Assembly (NCBI GenBank): GCA_902470265.1 | Contig: CABRFW010000111.1 | Coordinates: 1-5,690, forward strand | Origin: an uncultured Collinsella sp. | GTDB lineage: Bacteria > Actinomycetota > Coriobacteriia > Coriobacteriales > Coriobacteriaceae | Direction of reading: 5' to 3' | Length of the DNA stretch: 5,690 nucleotides | Shown: one piece after another, positions 1-5,550 of the stretch | Position numbering within the stretch: the stretch's first letter is position 1 | Layout: each line of letters begins with the position of its first letter | Position numbers and translations under genes: made by a program | The notes under the pieces: generated by a model | The model's input: only the letters and a program-made list of their open reading frames with translations | What the model was told of the DNA's origin: nothing | The model's database searches: none

Positions 1-769
1 AGCGGTGCCAAAAGCAGCCGTTGACGAAGATGGCGATCTTGCGCCCGGGGAAGGCGATGTCGGGCTTGCCGGGAACCTTCCATTCCAAACGATAGCCCGT
101 AAGGCCCGCGGCCCGCAGGCGCTGACGTACGAGCAGCTCGGGCTTGGTGTTGGCGCGCTTGTTGCCCTTCATGGACTTTTTGATGGCGGCGCGACGGCGG
201 ACCAGTTCGCGCTCGTCAGCGGAGAGGTCCGAGGTATCGATGCCGTCGAGCAGGCCGGGCTTGGGACGCTTCTTGCTGCGGCGCTTAGGTGCGCGCTTGG
301 GTTTGGTGGCGGGTTTGTCGGCTGTGTTGGGCACGGCGTCATCGGCGGAGCTTGTCTCGAGCCGGTCTTCCTTCAGCTCAATCAGGGCATCAATGAGCCC
401 CTTGTCAGCGGGCATCCATTCCACCGTGGCAAGTGAGGTGCGTGGAATCCAGCGGATATCGAGCTGGCGGTCGCGCTTCTGGGGCTCATCGGATTCATCG
501 GCGAGCGAGCAGTAGTAGCACTCCATGGAGAGATGAAAATCGGGGTAGTCATACTCAACGGTATAGAAATCGCGCAGGTTGGTGACTTTTACCTGCAGCT
601 CTTCCATAAGTTCGCGTCGCACGGCGTCCTCGGGTGTCTCGCCGCGCATGAGCTTGCCGCCGGGAAACTCCCAAAGTCCCTGCATGTCGCCGTAGCCGCG
701 CTGCACGGCAAGCAGCTCGTCGGATCCTTCTTTGCGAATGATCCCAGCGGCAACATGAACAGTCTTCAA
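1..769 (-). CDS. NUDIX hydrolase-Vsr endonuclease fusion (partial, 3' end off the left edge)
   Basis: Reading the minus strand from a TTG at 769-767 gives 256 residues without a stop to the window edge. The TTG is chosen because GAGAGAGGA (776-784) lies 6 nt upstream and the protein then begins MKTVHVAAGII, a usual MutT-like start; the frame stays open further upstream. Residues 1-135 are a NUDIX domain: LWEFPGGK at 32-39 and a Nudix box from G38 with E44, R52, E53, E56, E57; the usual Gly near its end is Gln59. The nearest relatives by eye are MutT/NudG nucleotide pyrophosphohydrolases. Residues 136-182 are a linker rich in Lys, Pro and Arg (152-172). Residues 187-256 align without gaps to E. 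coli Vsr residues 1-70: M200 (M14), E211 (E25), catalytic D237 (D51), C252 (C66, zinc), F253/W254 (F67/W68, DNA-intercalating) and H255 (H69). N250 replaces His64. By the length of Vsr, roughly 70-90 residues, including the remaining zinc ligands, lie outside. Known roles: NUDIX cleans damaged or modified NTPs; Vsr nicks at T:G mismatches left by 5-methylcytosine deamination. A joint role is inference. Confidence 0.87.
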   Translation of the reverse strand, partial: MKTVHVAAGIIRKEGSDELLAVQRGYGDMQGLWEFPGGKLMRGETPEDAVRRELMEELQVKVTNLRDFYTVEYDYPDFHLSMECYYCSLADESDEPQKRDRQLDIRWIPRTSLATVEWMPADKGLIDALIELKEDRLETSSADDAVPNTADKPATKPKRAPKRRSKKRPKPGLLDGIDTSDLSADERELVRRRAAIKKSMKGNKRANTKPELLVRQRLRAAGLTGYRLEWKVPGKPDIAFPGRKIAIFVNGCFWHR

Positions 770-801
770 CAGGAGTCCTCTCTCAATATCAACACGTGGC
801 A

Positions 802-813
802 GGGTAGCTACCC
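802..813. repeat. 12-bp perfect palindrome in the divergent intergenic region
   Basis: GGGTAGCTACCC is a perfect palindrome lying 33 bp upstream of the NUDIX-Vsr TTG start, so a dimeric repressor bound here could cover that gene's promoter region. I see no clear -35/-10 pair for that gene around it. An operator role is inference from position only. Confidence 0.4.
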
Positions 814-816
814 GTA

Positions 817-834
817 CCTTACACAACGGTAAGG
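817..834. repeat. Inverted repeat CCTTAC-N6-GTAAGG
   Basis: Two perfect 6-bp arms (817-822 and 829-834) flank a 6-bp centre, just beside the palindrome at 802-813. The geometry resembles operators of MerR-family activators, which sit between stretched -35 and -10 boxes, but no promoter with 19-20 bp spacing fits convincingly on either strand. It could serve either of the divergent genes. Treat it as a candidate regulator site. Confidence 0.35.
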
Positions 835-869
835 CAAGCGTAAGCCATATCGATGGTAGCCGACTCGTC

Positions 870-907
870 TTCTTGCGACTATAGATGCCGTAGACTAATC
901 GCAAGAA
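870..907 (+). promoter_or_regulatory. 9-bp inverted repeat before the ABC operon, candidate operator or leader hairpin
   Basis: Perfect arms TTCTTGCGA (870-878) and TCGCAAGAA (899-907) are separated by 20 bp. The right arm touches the ribosome binding site AAAGGA (906-911). A weak -10-like TATAGA (880-885) or TAGACT (891-896) lies between the arms, without a good -35 partner. If transcription starts inside the repeat, it is a repressor or activator operator around the start site; if it starts upstream, the transcript could fold and partly hide the ribosome binding site. The symmetry is seen directly; both roles are inference. Confidence 0.45.
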
Positions 908-911
908 AGGA
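906..911 (+). promoter_or_regulatory. Ribosome binding site of the ABC ATPase gene
   Basis: AAAGGA lies 6 nt before the ATG at 918. This spacing decides for the ATG at 918 over the in-frame ATG at 933, which lacks such a site. Confidence 0.7.
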
Positions 912-917
912 CTCGGT

Positions 918-1703
918 ATGCAAACCACGCACATGGCGACCCCGGTACTGGAGGTCGCGCATCTCGAAAAAGTATATGGAGCGCTGGGCAACGTGACCCG
1001 CGCGCTCAACGACGTCAGCTTTACCGTCAACCGCGGCGAATTTGTTGGCATCATGGGCGCTTCGGGCTCGGGCAAGTCGACGTTGCTCAACTGCGTGTCG
1101 ACCATCGATAGCGCCACGAGCGGCACGATCCGCATCAACGGCCAGGACGTGACGCGCATGAAGCAGGCTAAGCTTTCGCAGTTCCGCCGCGAAGAGCTCG
1201 GCTTTATCTTCCAGGACTCTAACCTGCTCGATACGCTCACGGCACGCGAGAACATCGCCCTGCCGCTCACCATCGCCCGCACAAACTCGGCAGAGATTTC
1301 GACCCGCGTGCAGGATGTGGCAGCGCGCCTGTCCATCAGTCAAGTGCTCGACAAGTATCCCTACCAGATGTCCGGCGGTCAGCAGCAGCGCGTTGCCGCG
1401 GCCCGCGCGCTCGTCACCGACCCCACCATGATCATGGCCGACGAGCCCACCGGCGCCCTCGATTCCAAGAGTGCCCGCCTGCTGCTCGAGAGCCTGGAGG
1501 CACTGAATCGCCGCCTGCGCGCCACGGTGCTCATGGTCACGCACGACAGCTTTGCCGCCAGCTACACGAGCCGTGTGCTGTTTATCCGCGACGGCAAGAT
1601 CTTCACCGAGCTGCGCCGCGGCGACACCGACCGCCGAGAGTTCTTCGACCGCATTATGGAGGTCGTTGCCATGATGGGCGGTGAGGGCTCCGATGCTCTG
1701 TAA
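918..1703 (+). CDS. ABC transporter ATP-binding protein, BceA/MacB-like
   Basis: This 261-residue protein is the cytoplasmic ATPase that powers the permease encoded directly after it. All ABC motifs are present in order: Walker A GASGSGKST at 47-55, Q-loop Gln99 in FIFQD, signature MSGGQQQR at 151-158, Walker B MIMADEP at 171-177 with catalytic Glu176, D-loop ALDS at 180-183 and H-loop His209. Length and sequence fit the MacB/LolD/BceA group that pairs with FtsX-type permeases, so the complex probably does mechanical or export work at the membrane and not nutrient uptake. The C-terminal tail beyond about residue 235 is charged, as in BceA-type proteins. The stop codon overlaps the start of the permease gene by 11 nt, indicating translational coupling. 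Family assignment is firm; the substrate cannot be read from this subunit. Confidence 0.95.
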   Translation: MQTTHMATPVLEVAHLEKVYGALGNVTRALNDVSFTVNRGEFVGIMGASGSGKSTLLNCVSTIDSATSGTIRINGQDVTRMKQAKLSQFRREELGFIFQDSNLLDTLTARENIALPLTIARTNSAEISTRVQDVAARLSISQVLDKYPYQMSGGQQQRVAAARALVTDPTMIMADEPTGALDSKSARLLLESLEALNRRLRATVLMVTHDSFAASYTSRVLFIRDGKIFTELRRGDTDRREFFDRIMEVVAMMGGEGSDAL

Positions 1704-3930
1704 ACTCGCTTGGGGCAACGTCCGCCGTGCCGGCCGCGACTACCTCGTCTACCTTTTGACGCTCACCCTGGGCGTCACGGTCTTCTATGCCTTTAACACC
1801 ATCTCGATGCAGGTCGACATCGCCGGAATTGATGAAGAGGGCTTGGCGCAGGTTATGGGCAGCATGCTCGGCGACCTGACGTACTTTTTGGCCGGTGTCA
1901 TGGCCTTTTTGATGGTGTACGCCAATAACTTCATCATGAAACGCCGCAAGAAGGAGTTTGGCCTGTACCAGGTGCTCGGCATGGGGCGCGGGCGCGTCGC
2001 CACGATCATGGCGCTCGAGACGGTGATCGTCTCGGTGGTGGCCTTTGTCGCCGGCATTGTGCTGGGTGTGGGACTCTCCCAGCTCATGACGTTCTTTACG
2101 GCCTCGCTCTTTAAGACACAGATCGCCAATTCCCACTTCTTTTTCTCGATGCATGCGTTCAATCTGACCCTTGCCTGCATGCTCGTAATGTTTGTGCTCA
2201 CGCTACTGCTGAACCTCCGCGCCGTGCGTCGTACCAAACTCATCGAGCTTATGGGTGCCGAGCGTCGCAACGAGAGCATCAAGACACGCAATCCCTGGAT
2301 CGCGATTGCCATCTTTGCTGTGGGTGCGGTGCTTGTGGGCGTGGCCTATTACCGTCTGCTACGTGATGGGTTCCCGCTAACCGCGACGGACAGCAAGCTG
2401 CAAGAGGCCATGAACCAGTTTGGTATTACGACCGCTATGGTTACCGTGGGCACCTTTGCCCTGTTCTGGGGACTCTCGGGCATGCTCATCAAGCTGGTGC
2501 AGAGCCTGCGCGGCGTGTATTGGCGCGGCCTCAACATGTTTACCGTGCGCCAGCTTGCGGCCAAGGTCAACACGGTGTGCTTTTCGATGGGCGTCATCGC
2601 GATGCTCCTGTTTTTGGCCATCACCTCGGTGACGTGCGGTATGTCGATTGCCAACGTGATGAACGAAAACCTGGAGCGCTATAATCCGGCCGACATGTCG
2701 CAGACGTATATCTATTACGCGCCCGATACGCTCGACTACTACAAAGAGTATGTCAATCCGTCTGAGGCCGATCGCATGGTGCTGGCCGATAGTACGGTCG
2801 ATTTGTACTCCGCATGGCACGGCGATCGTATCGACCCCGATAACGTTGCAGACGGTATTAAAGGCAAGTCGGCGGACAACAACGAAGAGACTGGCAAGAA
2901 GGTCAATATCGCCGATGTTGCCGGCGAGCATGTGCAGATCGATTCGTATCTGAGTTACCCGTTTGGCGGTTCGGATCCTTCGGTGACCCCAAGTGAGATG
3001 TGCAAGACCATGGGCGAAAAGCTCCCCAAGGCGTTCGGGGGTAGCAATGCCGATGCGATGGGTCTGTTTGTGACGCCGGCGAGCCAGTACAACAAACTGC
3101 GCCAGATGATGGGCGAGGAGCCGGTGCACATCGGTCACGACCAGTATCTGCTCACGTGTGATATGGGCGGCGAGCTGGTCGACATGTACACCAAGTATAT
3201 GGCTGGCGGCCATACCCTTACCTTGGGCGGGCATACGCTCAAGCCCGCAACCGATAAGTCGGACGAAGATACGGCGGCCATCGCCAACTCGGCGATGGGC
3301 AGTAATCCGGGTACCGTCGTCGTTGCCGACGAACTGTTGTCCCAGCTTAATCTGCAGCCGTATTCCAGTAGCCTGCTCGTTAACTACAAACAGGGGATGG
3401 ATACGACCGAGGCAGACGAGAGTATTAAATACACTGTGCTCGACAATCTGCTCGTTGACGGCAAAGAGCCGGGGTCGTGGGGAACCTTCATCACACGCTC
3501 CGAGATGTACACGCAGGCAGCGCAGATGAACGGTCTTATTAGCTACCTAGCCATCTACATCGGCTTTGTATTGGTTGTTGCATGCGCGGCGATTCTGTCG
3601 ATCCAGCAACTCTCCAACGTGGCCGACGGCAGCCGCAGCTATCGTGTGCTGGCACAGATCGGTTGCGACGACCGCCAGATTCGCCATTCGGTGATGGCAC
3701 AGCAAGCGGTATTCTTCCTGTTCCCGCTGGCAGTGGGCCTGGCGCACTCCTTTGTGGCACTTAAGGTGATCATCGAGCTGGTGAGCATATTCGGAAAAAT
3801 GAGCATCGGTGGCACCGTGGGCCTCACCTGTGCAATCTTCCTGGCAGCCTACGGCGGCTACTTCCTGGTGACCTACCTCATGAGCGCCGGCATGGTACAA
3901 GCTGCCATCGCCACCCGCTACAGCGAGTAG
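1693..3930 (+). CDS. BceB-type FtsX-family ABC permease with large extracytoplasmic domain
   Basis: The 745-residue protein is the membrane partner of the preceding ATPase. I choose ATG 1693 over an in-frame GTG at 1681 because GTGAGGG (1681-1687) makes a ribosome binding site 5 nt upstream and because MLCKLAWGNVRR followed by DYLVYLLTLTLGV matches the usual start of BceB-type permeases. Hydrophobic segments sit near residues 17-36, 58-81, 105-129, 150-176, 202-221, 246-268, 297-318, 613-637, 668-690 and 706-731, the ten-helix plan of BceB. FtsX-like units cover about 60-180 and 615-735. The hydrophilic stretch 319-612, between helices 7 and 8, is about 290 residues, larger than the roughly 200 in B. 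subtilis BceB (about 646 residues in all). In the family this domain detects cell-wall-active peptide antibiotics such as bacitracin. Here peptide resistance or sensing is inferred; no two-component regulator lies in the window. Confidence 0.93.
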   Translation: MLCKLAWGNVRRAGRDYLVYLLTLTLGVTVFYAFNTISMQVDIAGIDEEGLAQVMGSMLGDLTYFLAGVMAFLMVYANNFIMKRRKKEFGLYQVLGMGRGRVATIMALETVIVSVVAFVAGIVLGVGLSQLMTFFTASLFKTQIANSHFFFSMHAFNLTLACMLVMFVLTLLLNLRAVRRTKLIELMGAERRNESIKTRNPWIAIAIFAVGAVLVGVAYYRLLRDGFPLTATDSKLQEAMNQFGITTAMVTVGTFALFWGLSGMLIKLVQSLRGVYWRGLNMFTVRQLAAKVNTVCFSMGVIAMLLFLAITSVTCGMSIANVMNENLERYNPADMSQTYIYYAPDTLDYYKEYVNPSEADRMVLADSTVDLYSAWHGDRIDPDNVADGIKGKSADNNEETGKKVNIADVAGEHVQIDSYLSYPFGGSDPSVTPSEMCKTMGEKLPKAFGGSNADAMGLFVTPASQYNKLRQMMGEEPVHIGHDQYLLTCDMGGELVDMYTKYMAGGHTLTLGGHTLKPATDKSDEDTAAIANSAMGSNPGTVVVADELLSQLNLQPYSSSLLVNYKQGMDTTEADESIKYTVLDNLLVDGKEPGSWGTFITRSEMYTQAAQMNGLISYLAIYIGFVLVVACAAILSIQQLSNVADGSRSYRVLAQIGCDDRQIRHSVMAQQAVFFLFPLAVGLAHSFVALKVIIELVSIFGKMSIGGTVGLTCAIFLAAYGGYFLVTYLMSAGMVQAAIATRYSE

Positions 3931-3974
3931 CTCACCCAGTTTGGAATTATCGTAGGTTGGGCATAAGCCAGCGA

Positions 3975-4073
3975 AAGCGCCCCTAGGCGAGCAAGGTGAC
4001 GTGAAAGAGGAGGGAAGCGTACTTATGGTACGCGACCGACGATTGAACGTCAGATTGCCGCCTAGGGGCGCTT
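3975..4073. repeat. 99-nt structured palindromic element (long hairpin with nested hairpin) between convergent genes
   Basis: Outer arms AAGCGCCCCTAGGCG (3975-3989) and CGCCTAGGGGCGCTT (4059-4073) are perfect 15-bp complements. Inside, 3991-4002 pairs with 4047-4058 in 10 of 12 positions, leaving A3990 bulged. At the tip GCGTAC (4017-4022) pairs with GTACGC (4028-4033) around the loop TTATG. Between the last two stems are a purine-rich strand (4003-4016) and a facing strand (4034-4046) that do not pair well, forming a large internal loop. There is no ORF. It could be a REP-like dispersed repeat, a structured noncoding RNA (the Collinsella-1 RNA family is worth testing) or a bidirectional terminator, although neither strand shows a T-tract after the outer stem. 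Confidence 0.75.
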
Positions 4074-4086
4074 GCAGCGTCGAGCC

Positions 4087-4114
4087 GTTACGCGGTTTGG
4101 TAAAACCGCGTAAC
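4087..4114 (-). terminator. 12-bp hairpin abutting the DAHP synthase stop codon
   Basis: GTTACGCGGTTT (4087-4098) and its exact complement (4103-4114) enclose the 4-nt loop GGTA. The right arm overlaps the last base of the minus-strand TAG stop (4116-4114), so the hairpin forms immediately after the DAHP synthase reading frame. The stem is strong, but no run of T follows it on the minus strand (next come GGCTCGACG), so it may protect the mRNA 3' end or work with a protein factor instead of being a classic intrinsic terminator. Confidence 0.5.
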
Positions 4115-5145
4115 TAAATACGTTCCGCGATCTCGTGGATGAGGTAGTCGGTCTTTTCCCAGCCCAGACACGGGTCGGTGATCGACTTGCCAAAGACGCC
4201 GCCGTCGACCGGCTGGTTGCCGTCTTCCAGGTAGGACTCGATCATAAAGCCCTTGACCAGCTTAGAGATGGACTCGTTGCGGCGGCAGCTGTCGAGCACC
4301 TCCTTGCAAATGCGATATTGCTCCAGCGGACGCTTGCCCGAGTTGTCGTGGTTGCAGTCGATGACCGCTGCCGGATTGGCATAGCCGGCGTGCTCGGTGT
4401 AGCGCTCGGCCAGGCGCTCCAGGTGCTCGTAGTGGTAGTTGGGGTAGGTGCGCCCATCGAGACCGATGTAGCCACGCATAACTGCGTGCGCGAGCGGATT
4501 GCCGTCGCACTCGACCTCCCAGTTGCGGAAGATGAAGCTCTGGTGCGCCTGCGCGGCGTAAATGGAGTTGAGCATAACGGTGGTAGAGCCGGCGGTGGGA
4601 TTCTTCATGCCGACGGGTACCGAAATGCCGCTCGACACCAGACGGTGCTCCTGGTTCTCGACCGAGCGTGCGCCCACGGCAACATAGCTCAGCAGGTCAA
4701 CGAGGTACTGGTAGTTGGACGGATAGAGCATCTCGTCGGCGGTGAAGAAGCCCGTTTCCTCAATAACACGCAGGTGCATATGGCGGATGGCCTTGACGCC
4801 CTCGAGCAGGTCGTCGGGAGCCTCGGGGTTGGGGTTGTGCAGAAGACCCTTGTAGCCGGTGCCCTTGGTGCGCGGCTTATTGGTGTAGACGCGCGGAATG
4901 ATGATGAGCTTGTCCTTGACCTCCTCGGCGGTCTTGGCCAGTCGGTTCATGTACTCAAGTACCGAATCCTCGCGGTCGGCAGAGCACGGGCCGATGATGA
5001 GCACCTTGCGTGCGTCCTCGCCGGTAAAGACTTTGGCGACCTCGGCGTCAAATGCCTGCTTTTTGGCGGTAAGCTCGGCAGAAAGCGGCATTTCCTCGCG
5101 GATCTCCATGGGGATTGGCAACTTGCGTTTGAATTCCATGGCCAT
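4114..5145 (-). CDS. aroF: 3-deoxy-7-phosphoheptulonate (DAHP) synthase, class I
   Basis: This 343-residue cytoplasmic enzyme condenses phosphoenolpyruvate with erythrose 4-phosphate to DAHP, the first step towards chorismate and the aromatic amino acids. Matches to the AroF/G/H (class I-alpha) family run the full length: IIGPCS at 50-55, PRVYTNKPRTKG at 84-95, GARSVENQEHR at 158-168, PVGMKNPTAGS at 177-187, DCNHDNSGK at 263-271 and GKSITDPCLGWE at 319-330. The four metal ligands of E. coli AroG correspond to Cys54, His266, Glu303 and Asp324; substrate-binding Arg160 and Lys181 are kept. Ser175 sits where AroG has feedback residue Ser180, whereas AroG Pro150 is replaced by Tyr145, so the feedback amino acid cannot be predicted. 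There is no extra ACT or chorismate mutase domain. Start ATG 5145 is preceded by GAGGAGG with a 5-nt gap; the in-frame ATG two codons later is too far away. The paralogue letter in the symbol is conventional. The gene stands alone, convergent with the transporter operon. Confidence 0.96.
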   Translation of the reverse strand: MAMEFKRKLPIPMEIREEMPLSAELTAKKQAFDAEVAKVFTGEDARKVLIIGPCSADREDSVLEYMNRLAKTAEEVKDKLIIIPRVYTNKPRTKGTGYKGLLHNPNPEAPDDLLEGVKAIRHMHLRVIEETGFFTADEMLYPSNYQYLVDLLSYVAVGARSVENQEHRLVSSGISVPVGMKNPTAGSTTVMLNSIYAAQAHQSFIFRNWEVECDGNPLAHAVMRGYIGLDGRTYPNYHYEHLERLAERYTEHAGYANPAAVIDCNHDNSGKRPLEQYRICKEVLDSCRRNESISKLVKGFMIESYLEDGNQPVDGGVFGKSITDPCLGWEKTDYLIHEIAERI

Positions 5146-5150
5146 AGGGG

Positions 5151-5157
5151 CCTCCTC
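5151..5157 (-). promoter_or_regulatory. Ribosome binding site of the DAHP synthase gene
   Basis: Minus-strand GAGGAGG is a near-perfect anti-16S match, 5 nt before the ATG at 5145. It selects the first of two closely spaced ATG codons and suggests efficient translation. Confidence 0.8.
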
Positions 5158-5172
5158 AATCTATAGAAAGAG

Positions 5173-5186
5173 CAATAAGCGTATTG
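5173..5186 (-). other. Small hairpin in the DAHP synthase leader
   Basis: CAATA (5173-5177) pairs with TATTG (5182-5186) around a 4-nt loop, between the predicted transcription start and the ribosome binding site. The 5-bp AT-rich stem is weak. No leader peptide with aromatic codons and no competing terminator pair were seen in this roughly 48-nt leader, so attenuation is not supported. Confidence 0.25.
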
Positions 5187-5199
5187 TTGAGTGTTCGGC

Positions 5200-5228
5200 A
5201 TTATCCGCTGTCGCACGCTAAAGTGCAA
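5200..5228 (-). promoter_or_regulatory. Predicted sigma-70-type promoter of the DAHP synthase gene
   Basis: On the minus strand, TTGCAC (5228-5223) and GATAAT (5205-5200) are separated by exactly 17 bp. GATAAT matches five of six bases of the consensus -10 and TTGCAC three of six of the -35. Transcription would begin near 5193, giving a leader of about 48 nt. A short GCAC/GTGC symmetry (5213-5216 and 5223-5226) overlaps the spacer and the -35 and could be part of an operator. This is the best promoter in the window. Confidence 0.6.
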
Positions 5229-5243
5229 GCCCTTGGCACCCCG

Positions 5244-5268
5244 AAACCTGCCAAAAAGGGACAGGTTT
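5244..5268. repeat. Hairpin with A5/T5 loop upstream of the DAHP synthase promoter
   Basis: Arms AAACCTG (5244-5250) and CAGGTTT (5262-5268) enclose CCAAAAAGGGA. On the plus strand the stem is followed by ATTATGG, so TTTATTAT spans its end and could act as a weak terminator; on the minus strand it lies 16 bp upstream of the -35 box. No plus-strand gene ends nearby. Its GC-flanked A-tract resembles the one in the modules at 5364 and 5603, which suggests it may be another member of the local repeat set. Confidence 0.45.
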
Positions 5269-5363
5269 ATTATGGCAGCTTTTATCTGGGCAAACGTCGG
5301 CGGATGCCGGGAGGGAGCTGCGCCGCGCGGGACCCTAAGGCTGTTGTCGGTTCCCCAGGAAAC

Positions 5364-5415
5364 ACCCCGTGGGCAAAAAATGCCAAATATGAGTACTGTT
5401 GCTAACCTACTAACA
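5364..5415 (+). repeat. Left copy of the inverted module
   Basis: The module runs inward from 5364. It contains the small self-complement GGCA-AAAAA-TGCC (5372-5384) and the start ATGAGTACTGTT (5389-5400). Beyond that, 5396-5415 is a degraded version of the hairpin that is perfect in the right copy: outer pairs survive and the inner ones are lost. Confidence 0.7.
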
Positions 5416-5550
5416 TATCCGTCTAGCGAGATAATAGACAAAGTGATAAATATGTTCATTAACGTTGGCGCGCAGAAGCCTGCTAACGGGCGTTTTGATT
5501 AATTTGAAGGCGTATAGAGGCCGCAAAGAGGTCGTTTGAGGCGGTTTTGG

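Noticed and set aside
5..436. Plus-strand open frame of 143 codons opposite the NUDIX-Vsr gene
   Set aside because: It is antisense to a frame with clear Nudix and Vsr motifs, has low-complexity Gly/Leu/Ala composition, no recognisable domain and no good ribosome binding site.
879..1718. Long minus-strand open frame (279 codons) opposite the ABC ATPase gene
   Set aside because: The ATPase on the plus strand has every ABC motif. The antisense frame is rich in His, Ala, Gly and Arg, typical of the mirror frame of GC-rich genes.
2377..3234. Minus-strand open frame of 285 codons inside the permease gene
   Set aside because: It is a mirror frame of the permease extracytoplasmic domain with composition rich in His and Arg and no domain; the plus strand is clearly coding.
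3931..4113. Small gene or tRNA between the convergent genes
   Set aside because: No reading frame with a ribosome binding site is present, and the folded element has no cloverleaf proportions, anticodon arm or CCA-side acceptor.
4135..5166. Plus-strand open frame of 343 codons opposite the DAHP synthase gene
   Set aside because: It is as long as the enzyme but is only its complement. The enzyme strand shows all catalytic residues, a strong ribosome binding site and a promoter; the plus frame is Val/Gly/Leu-rich with no motif.
5145..5228. Aromatic amino acid attenuator or T-box before the DAHP synthase gene
   Set aside because: The leader is only about 48 nt, has no leader peptide with Phe, Tyr or Trp codons, no T-box-like motif and no terminator/antiterminator pair.
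4947..5459. Minus-strand open frame of 170 codons reaching from upstream into the DAHP synthase gene
   Set aside because: Its second half is an out-of-frame reading of the synthase and its first half crosses the promoter and repeat region. No coding signature was found.
5191..5502. Plus-strand open frame of 103 codons in the gene-free region
   Set aside because: It runs antisense through the DAHP synthase promoter, across two unrelated repeats, and has no ribosome binding site or domain. Only its last 37 codons, inside the repeat element, are noted as a finding.
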